NCBI GenBank assembly: GCA_959347315.1
Contig: OY365811.1
Coordinates: forward strand, 40,380,946 to 40,444,945
Length of the DNA stretch: 64,000 nucleotides
From: Bimastos eiseni
Lineage: Eukaryota > Annelida > Clitellata > Crassiclitellata > Lumbricidae
Direction: 5' to 3'
Below, piece by piece: positions 25,648-37,500 of this stretch. How positions within the stretch are numbered: position 1 is the first letter of the stretch; every line of letters starts with the position of its first letter. The position numbers were made by a program, and so were the translations under genes. Under the pieces are notes generated by a model. The model made no database searches. It was given only the letters and a program-made list of their open reading frames with translations, and was not told where the DNA came from.

Positions 25648-25942
25648 ACATTTCTCCATCCATCCATCCGTCTATCCTTCAATCCATCCATCCTTCCGTT
25701 TTTTTCCTTCTTCCTTCCATCCATCCATCCATCCGTCTATCCTTCAATCCATCCATCCTTCCTTTTTTCCTTCTTCCTTCAATCCATCCATCCTTCCTTT
25801 TTTTCCTTCTTCCTTCCATCCATCCATCTATCCGTCCGTCCATCCGTCCATCCATCCGTCTATCCTTACTTCCCTCTATCCAGATTTCCTTCCATCTATC
25901 CATTCCTCGCTCTGTCCATCCATCCATCCGTTCGCTACCTGA
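25648..25942. repeat. (CCAT)n / CCTT higher-order microsatellite
   Basis: Runs of ccat are broken at regular intervals by ccttcctttttttccttcttcctt segments. This makes a higher-order repeat of roughly 55-65 bp. Frames reading HPSIHPS in all three phases are repeat products. Confidence 0.9.
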
Positions 25943-26224
25943 TCTAAATCGAATCCAAAGCAAATTCATGAATTTCTTAAAACGCTTTCACGTAGACCCA
26001 GTTCTGTTGGCAGTTGGCCGATATTTTAGCTCAAGAGCCTTGTGTTCGAGAAAGGAAATGAAGAGAGGCTATTGGTCAAAACAGGAACGATCAGACAACA
26101 GGTCTAGTCAATCGCCCGACGGTCACTGGAGCACCATTGCTACAAACTCAGCCACTATGCATGCTTCTGCAGCTGCTGTCAAGTGATTGCCCGTTATCAC
26201 ATGACCTAAGTGTCTAGGCAGATA

Positions 26225-26592
26225 ATGAGAACTATTTACTTCCCTCTTTTTCTTCTCCTTACTTCTTTTCCCTCCTCCTCTACCACCTCCTCTTCGTTAA
26301 CAACCTCTTCTTCATATTCCTCCTTCTCTTTTTTCTCCTACCCCCATCTTCCCCACCTCTTTCTCTGCCTCTTCTTCCACCTTCTCCTCCTATTTCTCCT
26401 CCCCTCCCCTCCTCTTCTTCCTCCTCCTCCTCCTCCTCCTACTCCTCCTCATTTTCCCCTTCTCCTTCTTCTTCCTCCTCCAACTCTTCCATTTCCTTTT
26501 TACCCTCCACCACCTTCTCCACTCCTCGACCTCTTCCTGCTCATTCTTCTCCATTTCCTAACCTTCTTCCCTCTTTTCCTCCTTCTCCGTTA
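26225..26592. repeat. Pyrimidine-only tract (CTT/CCT)n
   Basis: About 370 bases are almost pure C/T on the plus strand, with tcctcctcc runs at 26424-26450. Such mirror-like tracts can form triplex DNA. No gene is present. Confidence 0.9.
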
Positions 26593-27094
26593 ACCTCAAA
26601 TTAATTCGTATATTTGGACATGATTTGCATTTGATTACAGAGCTTCCCTGCACCGTGAAGGGTAGAGGGCTTCGAGCGTCTACCAACGCAATCAATACAT
26701 AAGGACTTTGAGCGTGTCCTTGACGCAGGCTGCTCAGCGTCGTCTGCAGCAAGGTCGTTTGGAAAGGCTGTACGAAGAGCAGTGCATTTATTACATAGTA
26801 TAATAATGTATTATATTGTATCTTATATTATTTTTAATCATGCTGGAATACTGGGGTTGGACTGCAAAGAAAAAACTTGTCAGTGAAGCCTTAGAAATGC
26901 GCTACAGAATGTCGGATGCGTGCAAGAGACGGTTTCTTCTTTGGAAGATACGAAGCACAGAATCTATCAAATGCCATTAGCTCACCTGCAAAACGAAGGA
27001 CTACTTTAGGCCCATATCCCTCCGCACACTAATCGATCAATTGATGCTCGGCGCTTTTTGTGAGGCACTTAAAAAGCGTGATATCAAGCGTCTT

Positions 27095-27335
27095 GATACA
27101 TACCTACATTTATACATCAATATATGTCTATAATACATACCCACATACGTACATGTGTTCATGCATACATACATGCATACATGACAATAAAATACATATA
27201 TACACATACATGCATACAAACAGTCCCTGCATACATACTTACATAGAAGCATAAATGCATACATGCATACATGTATGCATACATGTATGCATACATGTAT
27301 GCATACATGTATGCATACATCATAAAATACATACA
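27095..27335. repeat. (ACAT)n with palindromic ATACATGTATGC units
   Basis: Degenerate catacata sequence leads into five exact copies of a self-complementary 12-14 base unit (atacatgtatgc) at 27258-27318. Because the unit is its own reverse complement, open frames occur on both strands. They carry no meaning. Confidence 0.9.
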
Positions 27336-27896
27336 ACTCACCTGCAAAGCGAACAATAATAAAATCAATCAACCGGCGAAGGGCCAAGGAATAAGCCAAC
27401 TGCGCGAAGAACCTGCCACGGACCTAGCCTTTATAGGAAGGGTCCCCCTCTATCCCAGCATTCACTGCTCGAGGTCAGGACGTAGAGGAGAAATAGTGTG
27501 TATCGTGTCCTGTCCGACCCAGGCTCCCCTACGCAGGGTTCGGCTGCCTGCGTGTGTGAGCCCGCTGCTATAAATGGCGTCGGCTTCCTGGCAGTTCCTG
27601 GTGAAGAGAACGGAGCCGTATGCATTGGCTGCATCGCTAAGTATAGACGCGGTTGGGCGGTGGTGGCTGGTGGATCAGCCGAGGCATAGGGGGTGGATGA
27701 AAGGAGGGAAAGAGAGGGGAAGCGGAGGTTGAGAGGCAGGCAGAGGTACTGGCTGGCATAGCGATGCGTGGAGGCTGGGATGTTGGAGGATTGGGGGAGA
27801 GGTAAGAGAGTGAAGTAAGGAAGAGAGGAGGAAAGGTAGGGAGTCAGAGGGAGGAGAGAGAGATGCCGAGAAAGAGACAGGCAGAGAGATTGTAAG

Positions 27897-27922
27897 GCAG
27901 ACAGACAGACAGACAGGCAGTC

Positions 27923-27981
<59 letters not shown>

Positions 27982-27982
27982 G
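27897..27982. repeat. (GACA)n microsatellite
   Basis: A run of gaca units with single interruptions (gaggcag, gata) sits at the end of a G-rich, GA-rich stretch from 27690. Confidence 0.95.
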
Positions 27983-28235
27983 AAAGTGGCGAGCGTGTTA
28001 TTGATTGGCTGGACGTGGTGGGATTCTGTCTGGGCTCGTTCCTTTGAGTAACTGGGTTAAACCGATCGAGCAGTTGCCTTGACCACCGTCCGACGAATGC
28101 GTTGGCCCAACGATCGGTTGAGTGAAGCCTCCAGTTGCCATGACAGAAGGGCGATCTGCCCGTAGTCATAGCAACCAATCAGTCTTATCTATGCACACGG
28201 CATCTGTAAACCAACTATTGGCACCTGACGGATGA

Positions 28236-28512
28236 GTGGGTAAGCGAATGAATGAGTGAGTGAATGAATGATTGACTAAATGAATAAATGATTGATTGAA
28301 TGAATGAATGAATTATTGAATGAATAAATGAGTGAACGAATGATTGAATGGATGAGAAGTGAAATGAAGTGAATGAATGAGTGAATGAGTGAGCGAGTGA
28401 ATGAAATGAATGAATAATTGAATGAATGAGTGAATGAGGGAATTAATAAATGATTGAATGAATGAGTGAATGAGTGAATAAATGAATGAATGAATGAGTG
28501 AATGAATGATGA
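28236..28512. repeat. (GAAT)n degenerate microsatellite
   Basis: Units gaatgaat, gagtgaat and gattgaat fill the stretch. The open frame on the other strand reading HSFIHSFI is a repeat product. Confidence 0.95.
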
Positions 28513-29174
28513 CGGACTGTATGCGTTAATAAAGTAAGACCTCGCCATGGTTCGTGCTCTGCCAACGACATATCTCCAAAAATGATATTATGCTTGCCGC
28601 GAATGCAGGAAAATGCAGTGTCTGTCACGTTTTCTTGCTCATTTTCAGAGAATACGTGTCACGAATGAACCAGTAACTGACAGCTGCACCAAAGGTTGAA
28701 GAACTTTTATAAAATCGGTGAAGTGTAACAATTTCGTGCATGATCATCACAAGTTCAGATGTATGCGCTTGTAAAATACCTGCCACTCAAATTTATTTAA
28801 TGTCAGAAATGTGAGTCCATTAGATAGCCTATACCCTATGGCAAGGGTGACTCGTCAAACGAAGTGTTCATCGTTCCACGTTTATACGCAGATGTACGGT
28901 ACTTCATTCTGCGTCTGATTTTAAAATTTTATGATGTAAATCTCCAAATGCAATAATGTTACTCTACATCGCAAACATAATTAATTATTTGTTGATTTTC
29001 CTGCATAAATATAATTAACAAAGTGCATTTGTTATGTAAACAAGAGGACGTGATATTTTCCTGATTCCAATTATCGCCAAAGCACTGTTCACATCACATC
29101 ATCACATCATGTTTATCCAGTCCTGTGTTAATATAGCCTAGCGTTCTGAGAGATTACTGTGGATCGTAATGGCG

Positions 29175-29327
29175 GTTTTGACTATTTAAATAAGAATGCA
29201 ATAATTCATTATTAATTGTTCAAATGTGAAGTAACGCTTTGCTGTTGTTGAGGCAGTTAATACCACGTTACTTCATCTTTGAACAATTAATAATGAATTA
29301 TTGCGTTCTTATTTAAATAGTTAAAAC
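29175..29327. mobile_element. Fold-back element with 62-bp inverted arms (MITE-like)
   Basis: Arms 29175-29236 and 29266-29327 are inverted copies matching at about 58 of 62 positions, around a 29-base loop. The arms are A/T-rich (actatttaaataagaa, attcattattaattgtt) and end in gtaacg. A transcript would fold into a near-perfect 60-bp hairpin. No clear target duplication was seen outside the arms. Confidence 0.85.
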
Positions 29328-29344
29328 AGCTTGGACATGTAATA

Positions 29345-29462
29345 TTAATTGTCATTATTACTATTATTATTAATATTAGTAGTAGTGGTAGTGGTAGTGG
29401 CAGTGGTAGTGGTAGTGGTAGTAGTAGTAGTAGTAGTAGCAGTAGCAGTAGTAGTAGTATAC
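29345..29462. repeat. (TAT/TAG/GTG)n triplet repeat
   Basis: Triplets drift from att through tag and gtg back to tag. The stretch directly follows the fold-back element. Confidence 0.9.
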
Positions 29463-29877
29463 TATAGTGTTAACATAATTATTAGAATAATTATTGAAGT
29501 GCTGTAGCAAGGCAGATATAATTAGTCTTTTAAAATGGCAGATATTGCCAAGCTTTGCACAAGGTGCTCCTAAGGTTTGTCCTAATATTTCGGCCGAACA
29601 GAATCTCATCAATTATGCATCTGTTATTGCTGTCGAAAAGCTGTTGAGTCGTCCATTAATATCCTATCGCCCGTGTAAACGCCGAATTATTATAAGCGGA
29701 CACATCTTGTATAGCACGTCCTTTTGCTGTGTAATCCGTTTAACATTAATTATAATTAAATTATCAATACAGCAATATTTAATTACAACGCGGGCAAGGG
29801 TAAATCTGGATCATATGAAGCAGGCAGCAATTGTAAACGAAAACATCTCTAAGGAACCTCCATGGCAACCGTCTCAT

Positions 29878-30036
29878 AAGAGACTCGAACCCGTAATCTC
29901 CGCGTTACCAGCCGGGCACTCCAACCACTTCTTGGCCATATATCGTGCCTACGAACCTGCCCCTTCAATGTCACAAGTGGGATATGAACCCGTCCTCCCC
30001 AAGCAACATGACTGCGACCTCAACGCATCACCTTGA
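29878..30036 (-). mobile_element. SINE with two tRNA-like units
   Basis: On the minus strand, two successive segments each end in a B-box-like motif. The first is ggacgggttcatatccc near 29980-29996. The second is acgggttcgagtctc near 29880-29895, with an A-box-like ggccaagaagtggttggag before it. The pattern resembles a dimeric tRNA-derived SINE. Neither unit folds as an intact tRNA gene by eye. Confidence 0.5.
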
Positions 30037-30179
30037 AACGCTCGGTCATCCTGTCTCGCTGTTCTCTTGAGTAATATGCTCCTAAACCTTTCCTTATCTC
30101 CGACACAGCTGCAATAAATAAATTCCAACGATTCCAGACCGTGGGCCTTACATCTTTTGCGCTAGAAAAGCATTGCGGC

Positions 30180-30238
30180 GTATATCTGTCTGTCTGTCTG
30201 ACTGTCTGTCTGTATGTCTGTCTGTCTGTCTGTATGTC

Positions 30239-30272
<34 letters not shown>
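30180..30272. repeat. (CTGT)n microsatellite
   Basis: Clean tctg units with occasional tatg and actg variants. Confidence 0.95.
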
Positions 30273-30694
30273 CAACTCGCTGATCATCGTTCAATACACG
30301 ATGCGCGACTGTCATATCGACCTCAAAACTTAGACATCTTGAATATTCAGGATATGTTGAACAAACGAAGGCTTTGAAAACAACAGTCGTGGCAAGACTT
30401 ATACCTAAGCGCAAGGAAACTCGCCAATGATCCCGAGCGAAGTAAAGAGCAGGTTCTGAGATGTCTGTTGGCCAGAGATTGACACTCGTTTAGAAAGATA
30501 AAGCTGTGGAACAACCACCAGAGAGAAGAGGAAAGCAATAAAAGAGCAAAATGTATACTACGATTATAGTAAGAGAATCTGATTCATTCACACTGAAGCA
30601 ATCATCCCACATGTATATACGGTGTAATTAATGTACGTTAATCTTTCGCAATATTGCTCCATATAAATGTCTCTAGCGCTGAGCAGATGCTGCG

Positions 30695-31037
30695 TACAGC
30701 GCGCAGAAGAAGAGAAAGGGCAGAGGAGAGGAGGGAAGTAAGACAACGAAGAAGGGGAAACGGAGCAACAGAAAGATGGGGAAGTGGAGGAATACAGAGT
30801 GGAGGGAAAAGACAAAGTAAAAGAGCAGAGGTGGTAGACAAAAAAAGAAAAAGAAGAAAAAGAAGAAGCAGAAGAAGAAGAAGAAGAAGAAGAAGAGGAA
30901 GGTGGAGAAGAAGAAGAGGAGGAGGAGGAGGAGGAGAAGAAGAAGGAGAAAGAGGAGAAAGAGGAGGAATAAAAGGTAGAGGAGGGGCAGAAGTAGTGGA
31001 AGAAGTAGTAGTAAGAGTGGATGAAAGCGAAGAATAG
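30695..31037. repeat. Purine-rich (GAA/GGA)n tract
   Basis: About 340 bases are nearly all A/G on the plus strand, with pure aga and gga runs at 30860-30960. Arg/Glu-rich and Ser/Leu-rich frames here are repeat products. Confidence 0.95.
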
Positions 31038-31169
31038 AAGCAAGATAAGAAGAATGGTTGTTCTGTCTGCTGCATAGACCTGAAGTATACATGTATGTAG
31101 TTTGGTATGCACAAAGGTCCATCATCGGCGTCAATGACCCAAAGAACACCGGTCGAAATGCACTACGCG

Positions 31170-31340
<171 letters not shown>

Positions 31341-31634
31341 GATATATAATGCACACGCCCTACAGGTCCCGTAAACACATGTATCGACAAGTACTAAAGC
31401 ATACAGACACGCAGGCCTACATACGAATATACACTACAATAATAATAATAATTATACACATGCACGCGTGCGCGTACATCCATGCGTACACTTGAAGCCT
31501 TGGCCTCTGGTACATATTATCAGCACGCGTTATGTTTATAAATGAGTTAGTAAGAAAAACGGTTATATTTTTTGCCTCTCTGGTACTCTGCTCCTCTGGC
31601 TAAGATCCTTTCTTAGCTAGCGCTCCTTTTATGT

Positions 31635-32690
31635 GATCCATGGGTCATCTAGGTCCCGTTGGGCCTCTGAGCCTCATGGTCTTCCTCAGGGCTCCGTCTT
31701 GGGCCCCTTCTGTTCATAATCTATACCTCTGACCTCGCCTCTCTCCTCCCCTCCAATGCTATGCTCGCCCAGCTGTAGGCCTATGCAGACGACGTCCAGA
31801 CCTGCCTGCACTGCCTTGCCTCTAGTGTCGCTGCGACTGTCCAGGCTATGAACTTGGCAATTGGGGCCTTAGGGGCCTGGATGTCATCCAACCGGCTCCC
31901 CTATGAACGCCCTAAAAACTCAGTTCATTTGCCTTGGCACCCGCCACAGCTGGCTAAGTTAGACATGCATGCCCTTCCTGCCGCCTTTCGACATTTTGTC
32001 TTCGCCTTTGCCGTCCGTGACCTTGGTGTTACTATTGACCAGGAGCTCACTTTCGCTCCTCGCATTAACTCACTTAGCCGTGTTTTCTATTACGAACTGC
32101 GCCAATTACGCACAGTCGCTCGCTCGCTCTGTTACTCCTACCTCTACTGTTACTCTTGTCCATTCCTTTGTGGCCACCAGACTCGACTACTGCTGCTCTA
32201 TGCGGGCCTCCCGACCGCTCGAATGGACTGCCTGGATCGCATCCTGCGCTCTGCAACCCTCTCACACACCCAAATCCGACCACATCTCCAGCTACATGTG
32301 CGACGTCCTACACTGGCTCCCATCAGGCAGCTTATCGAGTGTGGAATAGCTGTAGTAATCGCGCTAGGCCTGCTAGGCCTCGCTTTTGCCTATCTGATCG
32401 AACTTTGTATCCCACCCCTCGGAGTATATATGCGCTCCCTTTGGTCGATTGAACTTGAACAGGGTCTCCTCTGTGTTCATTTTGCTCTCACCACCACGAG
32501 GCAGAGCCGTGCTTTCTCAGTGGTAGGCCCCTCGATTTGGAATAGCCTCCCTTTGACGCTCCGCTCCCTTCCTAGAATCTCTTCTCATGCATTCCTCTCT
32601 CATCTTAAGACTGTTTTATTTGGCCGCGCTTGGGTTGGGAGCACCTCTGAGTAGTCACCTTGAATAGGCGCTATACACAAATTCTCGTAA
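31635..32690 (+). mobile_element. LINE (CR1/L2-like) reverse transcriptase fragment with tail
   Basis: Frames interrupted by stops and shifts read LPQGSVLGP near 31683 and AYADDVQ near 31781. The second contains the YADD catalytic core of reverse transcriptase. RDLGVTIDQELTF (32020-32050), ATRLDYC near 32170 and VLHWLP near 32305 follow. Then come AFSVVGPSIWNSLP near 32510 and the tail ggcgctatacac at 32665, running into a gaat microsatellite. This is the standard order of a non-LTR element's 3' half. Multiple breaks make it inactive. Confidence 0.85.
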
Positions 32691-32979
32691 TGAATGAATG
32701 AGTATATGAATGAATGAATGAATGAATATACCGCGAAGTAAACAAACATATTAGGGTAAAATATACGAAATTTATGCTCGTCTACTCGTAAAATCACAGC
32801 GTCAAATCCTAGTGGATATGTGACGCCAATTATGGTGTACAACACTTCGCATGTAGCTTCACACCTACAATATCTATATTATAATCGTAATCTTCAAGCG
32901 CAATACTATTATTCTCAAAGTCTGTTCTTCTGTTTGTTTGTCTCTCTGTTTTTCTGTCCTTGTAAATACTGATGAACGG

Positions 32980-33420
32980 CACTGGTATGGCCAGTATGGT
33001 TGCGAAGCCTGGACGTTAAGGAAACGGGAGGAGAAACGCATTCAAGCGTTTGAAAACAAATGTATTAGAAAGATGATGAGAACTTCTTGGACAGAAATGG
33101 TGACCAACAAGCGGTTATACGAATTGGCAGAGGCCGGAAATGAGCTGTTGTAAAACGTCCATGCAAGAAAACTACACTACTTCGGACATATTATGAGACA
33201 ACCATGGGACAATATCGAGGGCAGTCTGATGACAGGTCTTGCTGAAGGGAAGAAGAATCGTGGAAGGCCAAGACTATCCTGGTTGACAACATTTTTGTGT
33301 GGACTGGGTTAAAGGGAACTAGCCTGACGTGATAGACGATGCTGGACTAATAGATAGATCCATTCATGTAGTCAACCGTCGCGAATGATGACGGCGTTAT
33401 GACATGACATGACATATACA
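32980..33420 (+). mobile_element. LINE C-terminal fragment of a second family
   Basis: The frame reads YGCEAWTLRKREEKRIQAFE and CIRKMMRTSWTEMVTNKRLY. After an in-frame stop come HARKLHYFGHIMRQP and NRGRPRLSWLTT. This is the conserved C-terminal tail of endonuclease/reverse-transcriptase LINEs (YG.E.WTL..., ..RKL..FGH..R, GRPR..W). It ends near a tgaca repeat at 33405. Confidence 0.8.
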
Positions 33421-33810
33421 ATTTTGATTTAAGCCAATAAATAAATATGTATGTAGGCCATAGCTAAATGAAACGTTAACACTAAATAAAGCCAAACCTA
33501 ACCAATACACTGTTTCATCGATATTGTATTTCTACAATGCAATATAACCATTTGATTTTGTCCTCCTTCCTACACAAGGCTCATAATATCCTCGTAACAG
33601 GTCGAGCGCCCAACCAATTGGCTATAACCCTTGAGACCCTCCCTTTGCATTGTACTGTATTGCAATGTACATTGTTGTTACTAGAAGATTCAGGGAGAGA
33701 GCAATACAGCCACTCAACAATGCTGTTACCGTATCGATTGCAGCGGATGCCTTCTTCCTACAGGTCGCACAGAAAGCACCGTCTAGCAACCGCCCAGATC
33801 GCGCCTTCCG

Positions 33811-33856
33811 CCGTATATATAGCAGACGGTGAAGACGCAGCAGCGATGACGTCAGT
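33811..33856 (+). promoter_or_regulatory. TATA-like and CRE-like motifs close together
   Basis: A tatatatag stands at 33814-33822. A perfect CRE palindrome tgacgtca lies at 33847-33854, about 25 bases downstream. No gene start could be tied to it on either strand, so this is only a candidate promoter. Confidence 0.25.
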
Positions 33857-34394
33857 TCCATAAAGCATCGACGGTCCGTAGCGATAGCCCAAAACCAGCC
33901 CAATCTAGGTTCATTTTTAACACGGGCTGCGATGGCGTGGAGCGTGCCGCTAGGCAGGGTGGTGAACACAGGCGCACGGGCGTGACCGGCTGAGGGATGC
34001 CTTGGCCGGCTGTTGTTCAACAACAGACGTGGGCAACCAGTCTAACCGGACAGCTGGTGTTGCTGACAAAATGTTCTGGCACCAGCTTACGGTATACGGG
34101 CGCCGTTATTGCCACTGCAATGTCAAGGAATCCCTTTGCACGCGGAATGAATCAAGTTCATCGCAATCGTAGACTCAACAAATTTCTAAAATGTGGTGTC
34201 ATCACAGTCGCAAGCGCTGCGACGCATCGCGTCAGAGGGGTTGTCCAACTTCTTCATTTTGTAATAGGGCCTACTCTAGAAACTGAATAGTTTGGTAACA
34301 ACAAAAGAAATGTTCCCATTGTTGGAGGGAAGTTTCTGTTTAAGGTTATTTGCAAAATAAAATTTAACTGATCTTATAAATAAAGCGGAGATTC

Positions 34395-34905
34395 TGTTTG
34401 TCCATCTGCCCGGCGATGCATTTCCATAGTTTTACAGCTATTGACTGGAAACCTTCGCCGTTGGCTCGGGGAACACCTGGGACACGCAGTAGAGGGATCC
34501 GTGAATCCCGAGACCGCCTTCTTCCTGGTCTCCAGGGCCAAAACCCTACGGCACAACTCCGACACACCTGTAAAAGCAAAGCTTCCTTCTCATTCGTAAG
34601 GATCGTGTCACCTGTGAAATATCGTACAGGTAGCAGCTATACAGTATCGTTTGCGCAGTCGGTCACGTGGTATGGACTATAAATACTATTTATTTACAGG
34701 TATATCCAGATTCTATTTGTGTGTCTCTGACCGCTTGTGCATTTGCACACTATTACAGCTATTCACTCGAAACCTTTGCCGTTGGCTCGGGGACACCTCG
34801 GACACCCAGCAGAGGGGTTGGTGAAACCCGCTTCCGCCGTCTTCCTCCTCTTCATGGATAAAAACATGTCTTTACCCGGGCACCGGATGCCCCAGCTAGT
34901 GTGAA
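34395..34905. repeat. Imperfect direct duplication of about 150 bp
   Basis: The segment around 34430-34560 is repeated with changes at about 34750-34880. Both read ttacagctatt.act.gaaacctt then gccgttggctcggggacacc, gacac.cagcagaggg and cgccttcttcct. The copies are about 320 bp apart in the same direction. They may be fragments of one mobile-element family. Confidence 0.6.
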
Positions 34906-35342
34906 ATAAATCTGCTATATTTGTTATCGCCAGCTATTTATTTTACAACAATGGTATCAGCCAGAATATTCGATTTCGATGTCACTCCAGAGTTTTCTGG
35001 ACAATATATCTATCAACTGTTTTTGATCGTGGTGAAATTGCATTGGGTATAGCCAGAGACGTAATTTGTAGGGCCAAGGGGGTGCATTTGCCCCCTGAAT
35101 TTCCTGATTTAGATTATAGTACGTGCAGATTTTCATACAAGGTCAAAGTTTAATAGCCATATTAATAATGAATCTCATTGAATTTCATATACTAACACCT
35201 AGAAAGCGCTATTTTAAACAGTTGTGTCTAGTCCCGGTTTGTCAACTTGATGTCAATGAACGAACATATAAATATGTATATACAATTTAAAAGCAATTTT
35301 CATTGTCAAATAGTCACTTTTCATTACGAATACAGAAATATA

Positions 35343-35560
35343 CTAAACATTTGAAGTCAGAGCATCCTCGAAGTGTCCACCGCAGCTTTCACGCAAGCTC
35401 GAAGTGGTTTGTGAGGTTTCGCATGGCATTTTGATTGGGTCTTGCGGCTTCTGGTCCAATATTTTCTGCAAGACTTTGTTCAGCTTGTCAGTGTTCTTCA
35501 GCTTGGAATGAAATGTCTTGTGGTGATAATCAAGAGGGTTGAGATCTGGCGAGTTTAGTG
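35343..35560 (-). pseudogene. Tc1/mariner-type transposase remnant
   Basis: On the minus strand a frame reads NSPDLNPLDYHHKTFHSKLK and ends at a TAG at 35345-35343. S/A-PDLNP-x-(E/D)-(N/Y) is the signature of the last catalytic block (DD[34]D/E) of Tc1/mariner transposases. The Trp normally following LDY is lost (YHHKTF). The upstream part is not recognisable. It is an old, truncated copy. Confidence 0.7.
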
Positions 35561-36892
35561 GTCATTCAACTTTGTCAATGAGTTAGTTGCAGTTGGTGAC
35601 AATAAGGATTGAACCAAGTACCTATCATGCAGAAGACTGGAAAGTCCCTATGCAACGCTGTGTCACTAGTATTTGGGCGATAGTTGGAGAAAGGAATTTT
35701 CACATCTTGTTTACATAAAAGGCTGATGCGTCAACTAATACCTATGAAGGAAATCTAAGTCAGCAAAACTAAAAAAAGAATGAGGTATTACGGTTTCGGA
35801 CTGTACAGAGTATACTCAGTATAGTGATAGCTCCGGCGAGAACTGGGAGGGATAGAAGAAGTGATACAACTGTAATTAGAACCTTTGTAGGTTTAAAACA
35901 TCATATTTTCAAATAGAAGCAAAATTTATATTGGAGCGACAGCTTTGTTCAAGATTAATACGTGTACACTGTACACGGATATCTGACGAGTAGCCATTCC
36001 TCTAATCTAGACTCCGTGAGCTTGAGCCAACTTTGTCGCGCCATTCTTCTGGGCAGTGAAACAGACGAAAGAGAAGTCTTGCGGTTTTCAACGAGTCTGG
36101 GTAACAGAGTTTGAACGTAAAGTTTATCGTTAACATCTCTGGGGGCTAAGTTCAATCTTCCCATACCGCCGCACAATGACATAAAAGAATAAGACAAAGA
36201 GGGAAAAAGAATGAGAGCCACAGAACCAAAGACCAACGGACAGAAGCAAAGAGCAGGGCTGTTAGTATCGCGATAAAGTATCGCGTTTTTGGTATCTGGT
36301 ATCGGCGATCTTTTTGCGTATCGCAGGGTGTATCGCGATAGTTCTATTTGGTCGGTATACATCGCGTGTGTATCGCGATACTTTTTTTAGCCAGTCGTCG
36401 ATACGCGATACCAATACTTTCTTCTTACCGTAATAAAAAAATTTATATTTCTCTTCCACTTGAAATCTTTGCGATCAAGAAATGGTGAGCAATAAATCAT
36501 CGCACTCAGAAAATTGATTCTTGTTCCAATCTACGGTATATGGCGTGAATTGTGAGGCAATTGGTTCCTCACAGAACTGCAGGGGCAGGCATATACCTGT
36601 ATAATTTCATGCCTGTTAGATTTCGTATACGCGGACTGCTAGTGTAGCACTAGTTTAAACCGGTTGCTACAGAGGTTGGGGTCTAGTAAGGAATGTGGAC
36701 CGACTGGCCGGCTAAGGAGAACAGCCAGTGGCCGGCTGACTGACCAGATGGGACTGTCTGGCTGGCTGACCACTGGGCCAGGCTTAGAGAGGTGGCTGGA
36801 CAAAGGAAAAAGACAGGTGAGGGATGTGAGAGAGAGGAGAAACAGATAGAGTGAGATTTGACATTCGGTGGCTGGCTGAGGAAGACAATGGT

Positions 36893-36893
<1 letters not shown>

Positions 36894-36933
<40 letters not shown>

Positions 36934-36992
36934 TTCGATCGGAGCAGAGAGAGAGATATAGAGACAGACAGACAGACAGAGACAGACAGAGA
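36894..36992. repeat. (CT)n and (GACA)n microsatellite inside the hAT element
   Basis: A ct run at 36894-36930 is followed after a short spacer by gaga and gaca units to about 36990. Confidence 0.95.
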
Positions 36993-37384
36993 GCAGCAAC
37001 GGACGAGAGATAGAAGAAGCGCGGCCGGTGCCAGAAAGAGAGGTGAGATACGGTGATACAGTCTAGAGTAGCAGTTAGCTTAATCTTATAGAGTATAGTA
37101 AGACATTTTAGCAGACGGTCCACTTTGTTTGGCCTGAGGTAGACGATCGCCTCAGAGTCGTTTGAAGTGGCCGCGTATAAGCTCTTTGACTTTTATTAAA
37201 GTACAGTTAGAATTGTGTGACATTGCTGAGATTGTGTTTGGTCATTTCAAAGAGATATATTAATATACATGCTCCTCTCCTTTTCCTAGGCCCTTGAGCC
37301 GGTAACGGACGAATCTCAAGGTCCTGGACACGGGGCCAGTGATATCGTAGGATTTGCCGTTTACTTCCCAGCTTACTGCTTAGT

Positions 37385-37500
37385 AACTAAGGCATGTGTT
37401 CGCAAACAACTTGCCCAGGGTCGTTGCACGGAGTCGAACTCGCAACCGCATGCTACGCGAGCAAGCGCATTACCGATAGGCCTTCGTGTAGCACGCTTGA
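37385..37500 (-). mobile_element. tRNA-derived SINE nested in the hAT element
   Basis: On the minus strand, cctatcggtaatgcgcttgc resembles an A-box. About 35 bases on, gcgagttcgactccg is a good B-box. The non-tRNA tail caaccctgggcaagttgttt-like sequence follows, related to the SINE at 11.2 kb. Confidence 0.65.

Noticed and set aside
33622..34023. 133-codon minus-strand frame
   Set aside because: No domain or splice context. The stretch is better explained as noncoding sequence with a possible promoter on the other strand.
35955..36240. Minus-strand frame with CGGMGRLNLAPRDVN
   Set aside because: It faintly recalls the GG.G..NP block after some reverse transcriptases, but there is no second motif to support it. 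It also runs into the hAT element's left end.
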